A stretch of 64,000 bases of DNA from Alphaproteobacteria bacterium. Its GTDB lineage: Bacteria; Myxococcota_A; UBA796; GCA-2862545. Of the stretch, positions 62,427 through 64,000 are shown piece after piece. Below the pieces are notes generated by a model that was not told the origin of the DNA, did not search any database, and worked only from the letters and a program-made list of their open reading frames with translations. The position numbers were made by a program, and so were the translations under genes. Where the stretch lies: assembly GCA_020632925.1 (NCBI GenBank), contig JACKER010000011.1, positions 62,001 to 126,000 on the forward strand. The letters are read 5' to 3'. Every line of letters starts with the position of its first letter. Positions within the stretch are counted from its first letter, which is position 1.

Positions 62427-63665
62427 CTACTGATCGATTGGCTGGGGCCCGAGCCCGTGTCGGGTCTCGACGGCACCATAGGCTTTCGGGACGAGCTCGA
62501 TCACGGTGTGCAGGGGGATGGGCAAGCGGGGGACCGAGGCCATCGGCTGGTCCGTGAGGAACGCGTACAGGCAGCGGACGACGGCCTGGTGGGCGACCAC
62601 GACCAGTGGGGCGCGCGTCCGCTCGATCTCGACGATGACGGGGTCGAGCCGCTGGATCACGTCGAGGTAGCTCTCGCCGCGCGGGTAGCGGTACCGCAGC
62701 TTGTCGGCCTTGCGGGCGGCCCACTCCTCGGGAGCGTTCTGCTCGATCGCGTCGTAGGTCCAGCCGTCGAAGCGACCGCCGTCGATCTCGTCGAGGTTGC
62801 GCAGCGCGCGCGTCGGCCAGGGGAGGGGGGCCGCGGTCTGGCGCGTGCGCTGCAGCGTGCTCGTCCACACGACCGGGCGCCCCTCGATGCGCTCGCCGAG
62901 GAAGGCGGCCAGTCGACCCGCGAACTGCTGCCCGGCGGCCGTGAGCGGGCTGTCCCCGCCGATGCGGTGCTGCGTGTTGTACGCCGACTGCCCGTGTCGC
63001 GTGAGGTAGATCGGGCGCGACATCAGGTGCTGGTTGAGCAGCAGCGGGACGATCGCGGTCGGCACCGATCCGCGGAGCCGATGGATCTCCACCCGCTCCC
63101 CCACGTCCACGAGGCGGATCCAGGAGCGCTCCACCTCGTCCATCGGCTCGTACGCGCGCTCGTAGTGCGCGATCCGCGCGCGGAAGTCGGCGACCGCGGC
63201 GTCCGGGTCGACCCCGACGTAGTCGGGCATCGACAGCTTGGACTCGCGGATGTTGGCCTCGATCTGCGCGGGGTCGTTGCACACGGTCTCGATGAAGATG
63301 GGCGTGAGTCCTCGCTCACCGAGCACTCGCGCCACCATGTCGCGCCGCTCGCGGGTCGCGTTGGTCGCGTCGTAGATCGCGATGCGTCCCTTCCCGTCCC
63401 CGACCCACGCCACCAGGTCCCGCAGCGCCTCGACCGCGACCTGGTGGCGGGACTGGAAGCCCTCGGGGTTGTCGGGATCGAAGAACGACGCCGGCTGCGT
63501 CGAGCCGAGCCGCTCGCGCCGGTAGTTGCCGACGTTGAAGACGCGGGCCTCGCGCCCGAGCCAGGTGAGGTAGCGGGCGAGCTTGCGGGCGAGGAAGGTC
63601 TTGCCGCGCGCGGGCAGGCCCACCATCACCAGCACCACGGGGTCGTCGTCGATGAGCGTGATCAC
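62427..63665 (-). CDS. Bifunctional 6-phosphofructo-2-kinase/fructose-2,6-bisphosphatase-like enzyme
   Basis: This 412-residue protein is organised like the eukaryotic enzyme that makes and removes fructose 2,6-bisphosphate. The kinase domain has Walker A GLPARGKT (16-23), FNVGNYRRE (43-51) and YDATNATRERR (98-108). The bisphosphatase domain belongs to the histidine phosphatase superfamily: LTRHGQS with His224, RIGGDSPLT, the Glu in LDEIDGG (about 293), RGESYLDVIQRL and AHQAVVRC with His359. All key residues of both activities appear present. It starts with GTG at 63665. Bacterial members are uncommon. The target of the signal is unknown. Confidence 0.9.
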   Translation of the reverse strand: MITLIDDDPVVLVMVGLPARGKTFLARKLARYLTWLGREARVFNVGNYRRERLGSTQPASFFDPDNPEGFQSRHQVAVEALRDLVAWVGDGKGRIAIYDATNATRERRDMVARVLGERGLTPIFIETVCNDPAQIEANIRESKLSMPDYVGVDPDAAVADFRARIAHYERAYEPMDEVERSWIRLVDVGERVEIHRLRGSVPTAIVPLLLNQHLMSRPIYLTRHGQSAYNTQHRIGGDSPLTAAGQQFAGRLAAFLGERIEGRPVVWTSTLQRTRQTAAPLPWPTRALRNLDEIDGGRFDGWTYDAIEQNAPEEWAARKADKLRYRYPRGESYLDVIQRLDPVIVEIERTRAPLVVVAHQAVVRCLYAFLTDQPMASVPRLPIPLHTVIELVPKAYGAVETRHGLGPQPIDQ

Positions 63666-63671
63666 GGCGCG

Positions 63672-63677
63672 AGCATA
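63672..63677 (-). promoter_or_regulatory. -10-like box (TATGCT), possible leaderless start
   Basis: TATGCT on the minus strand lies 6 nt before the GTG of the PFK-2-like gene, which lacks a Shine-Dalgarno. The spacing would put the transcript start on the initiation codon. Confidence 0.3.
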
Positions 63678-63759
63678 CGCCGCTCGATCGTGGGGCGGAC
63701 TTCGAATACGAAGGAGCACCCGAACGTCGGATCGGCGTCGTGGTGTGGGAGGTGCCCCC

Positions 63760-64000
63760 GTGCGTTCCGCTGGCCTGATCGTCTGCGTGTTGTCCCTGCT
63801 CGTCGCTGGCGACGCCTTCGGAGCGTCCAAGGACAAGAACGCGAAGAAGAAGAAGACGGACACCGGGGTCCAGGAGACGGGCATCGAGGCCTTCGACGCC
63901 GTCTTCGCTCGTGTCGGCGAGATCGACGCGCAGCTGACGTCGACGGAGTCCGAGCTGCGCACGGGCAAGCGCAACCTCAACACCGCGCTCGACCTGCAGC
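63760..64000 (+). CDS. Secreted protein, partial (C-terminus off window)
   Basis: The first 80 residues of an exported protein are visible. The GTG at 63760 has GGGAGG upstream. The signal peptide is LIVCVLSLLVAGDAFGA, and a Lys-rich stretch (KDKNAKKKK) follows. Then comes a helical segment (VFARVGEIDAQLTSTESELR) that looks like the start of a coiled coil. Family not recognisable from this fragment. Confidence 0.75.
   Translation, partial: MRSAGLIVCVLSLLVAGDAFGASKDKNAKKKKTDTGVQETGIEAFDAVFARVGEIDAQLTSTESELRTGKRNLNTALDLQ

Overview
The window is very GC-rich and densely coded. It looks like chromosome from a myxobacterium-like organism (Myxococcota, former Deltaproteobacteria). Four secreted proteins end in a MYXO-CTERM-like tail (Cys motif, hydrophobic stretch, Arg cluster). 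MopE-type Cys/Asp repeats, thrombospondin type 3 repeats, FG-GAP propellers and many small lipoproteins are typical of that phylum. No rRNA, tRNA, CRISPR array, insertion sequence or prophage was seen. Assignment to a genus is not possible from the sequence alone.

Layout. 1-8000 holds a TetR/SDR pair divergent from an FAD monooxygenase, then valS-nadC and two small unknown genes, an AraC regulator and a GFA-family protein. 7997-17883 (minus strand) is a complete single-chain type I fatty acid synthase of 3156 residues. It overlaps acpS, the gene that would activate its carrier domain. 18008-35919 is a surface and secretome island: FG-GAP lipoproteins, beta-helix/MopE and cadherin-like giants, a TSP3 protein, PQQ-like propeller lipoproteins and an OmpA protein. 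Inside it lies a 0.67 kb second copy of the fas 5' end (19645-20317), flanked by decayed fragments of MopE-type genes. 35987-40550 carries a fatty acyl-AMP ligase-ACP protein and a further MYXO-CTERM protein.

From 40597 to 53900 all genes run on the plus strand, many with overlapping stop and start codons. They are birA; a lipoprotein, AAA+ ATPase, Lgt-paralogue and lipoprotein unit; a biotin carboxylase and a carboxyltransferase-BCCP fusion; a secreted protein; a degenerate protein kinase; a CPBP membrane protease; ArsR-SRPBCC genes; and a conserved small protein. 53909-64000 is mixed: cobalamin adenosyltransferase, unknowns, a STAND-type ATPase regulator, a YbgC-like thioesterase, an SDR, a YHYH-MORN-SCO lipoprotein operon, a bifunctional PFK-2/FBPase-2-like enzyme, and the start of a secreted protein.

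How the parts may connect (inference). BirA, the biotin carboxylase and the carboxyltransferase-BCCP fusion could supply malonyl-CoA or a related extender. FAS-I and AcpS would make acyl chains, and the acyl-AMP ligase-ACP would activate acyl chains. The Lgt paralogue and the CPBP protease are candidates for handling the many lipoproteins and MYXO-CTERM proteins. Several genes have an extended -10 promoter-like box (TGnTAnnnT or close) just upstream of the start codon, sometimes so close that transcripts may be leaderless.
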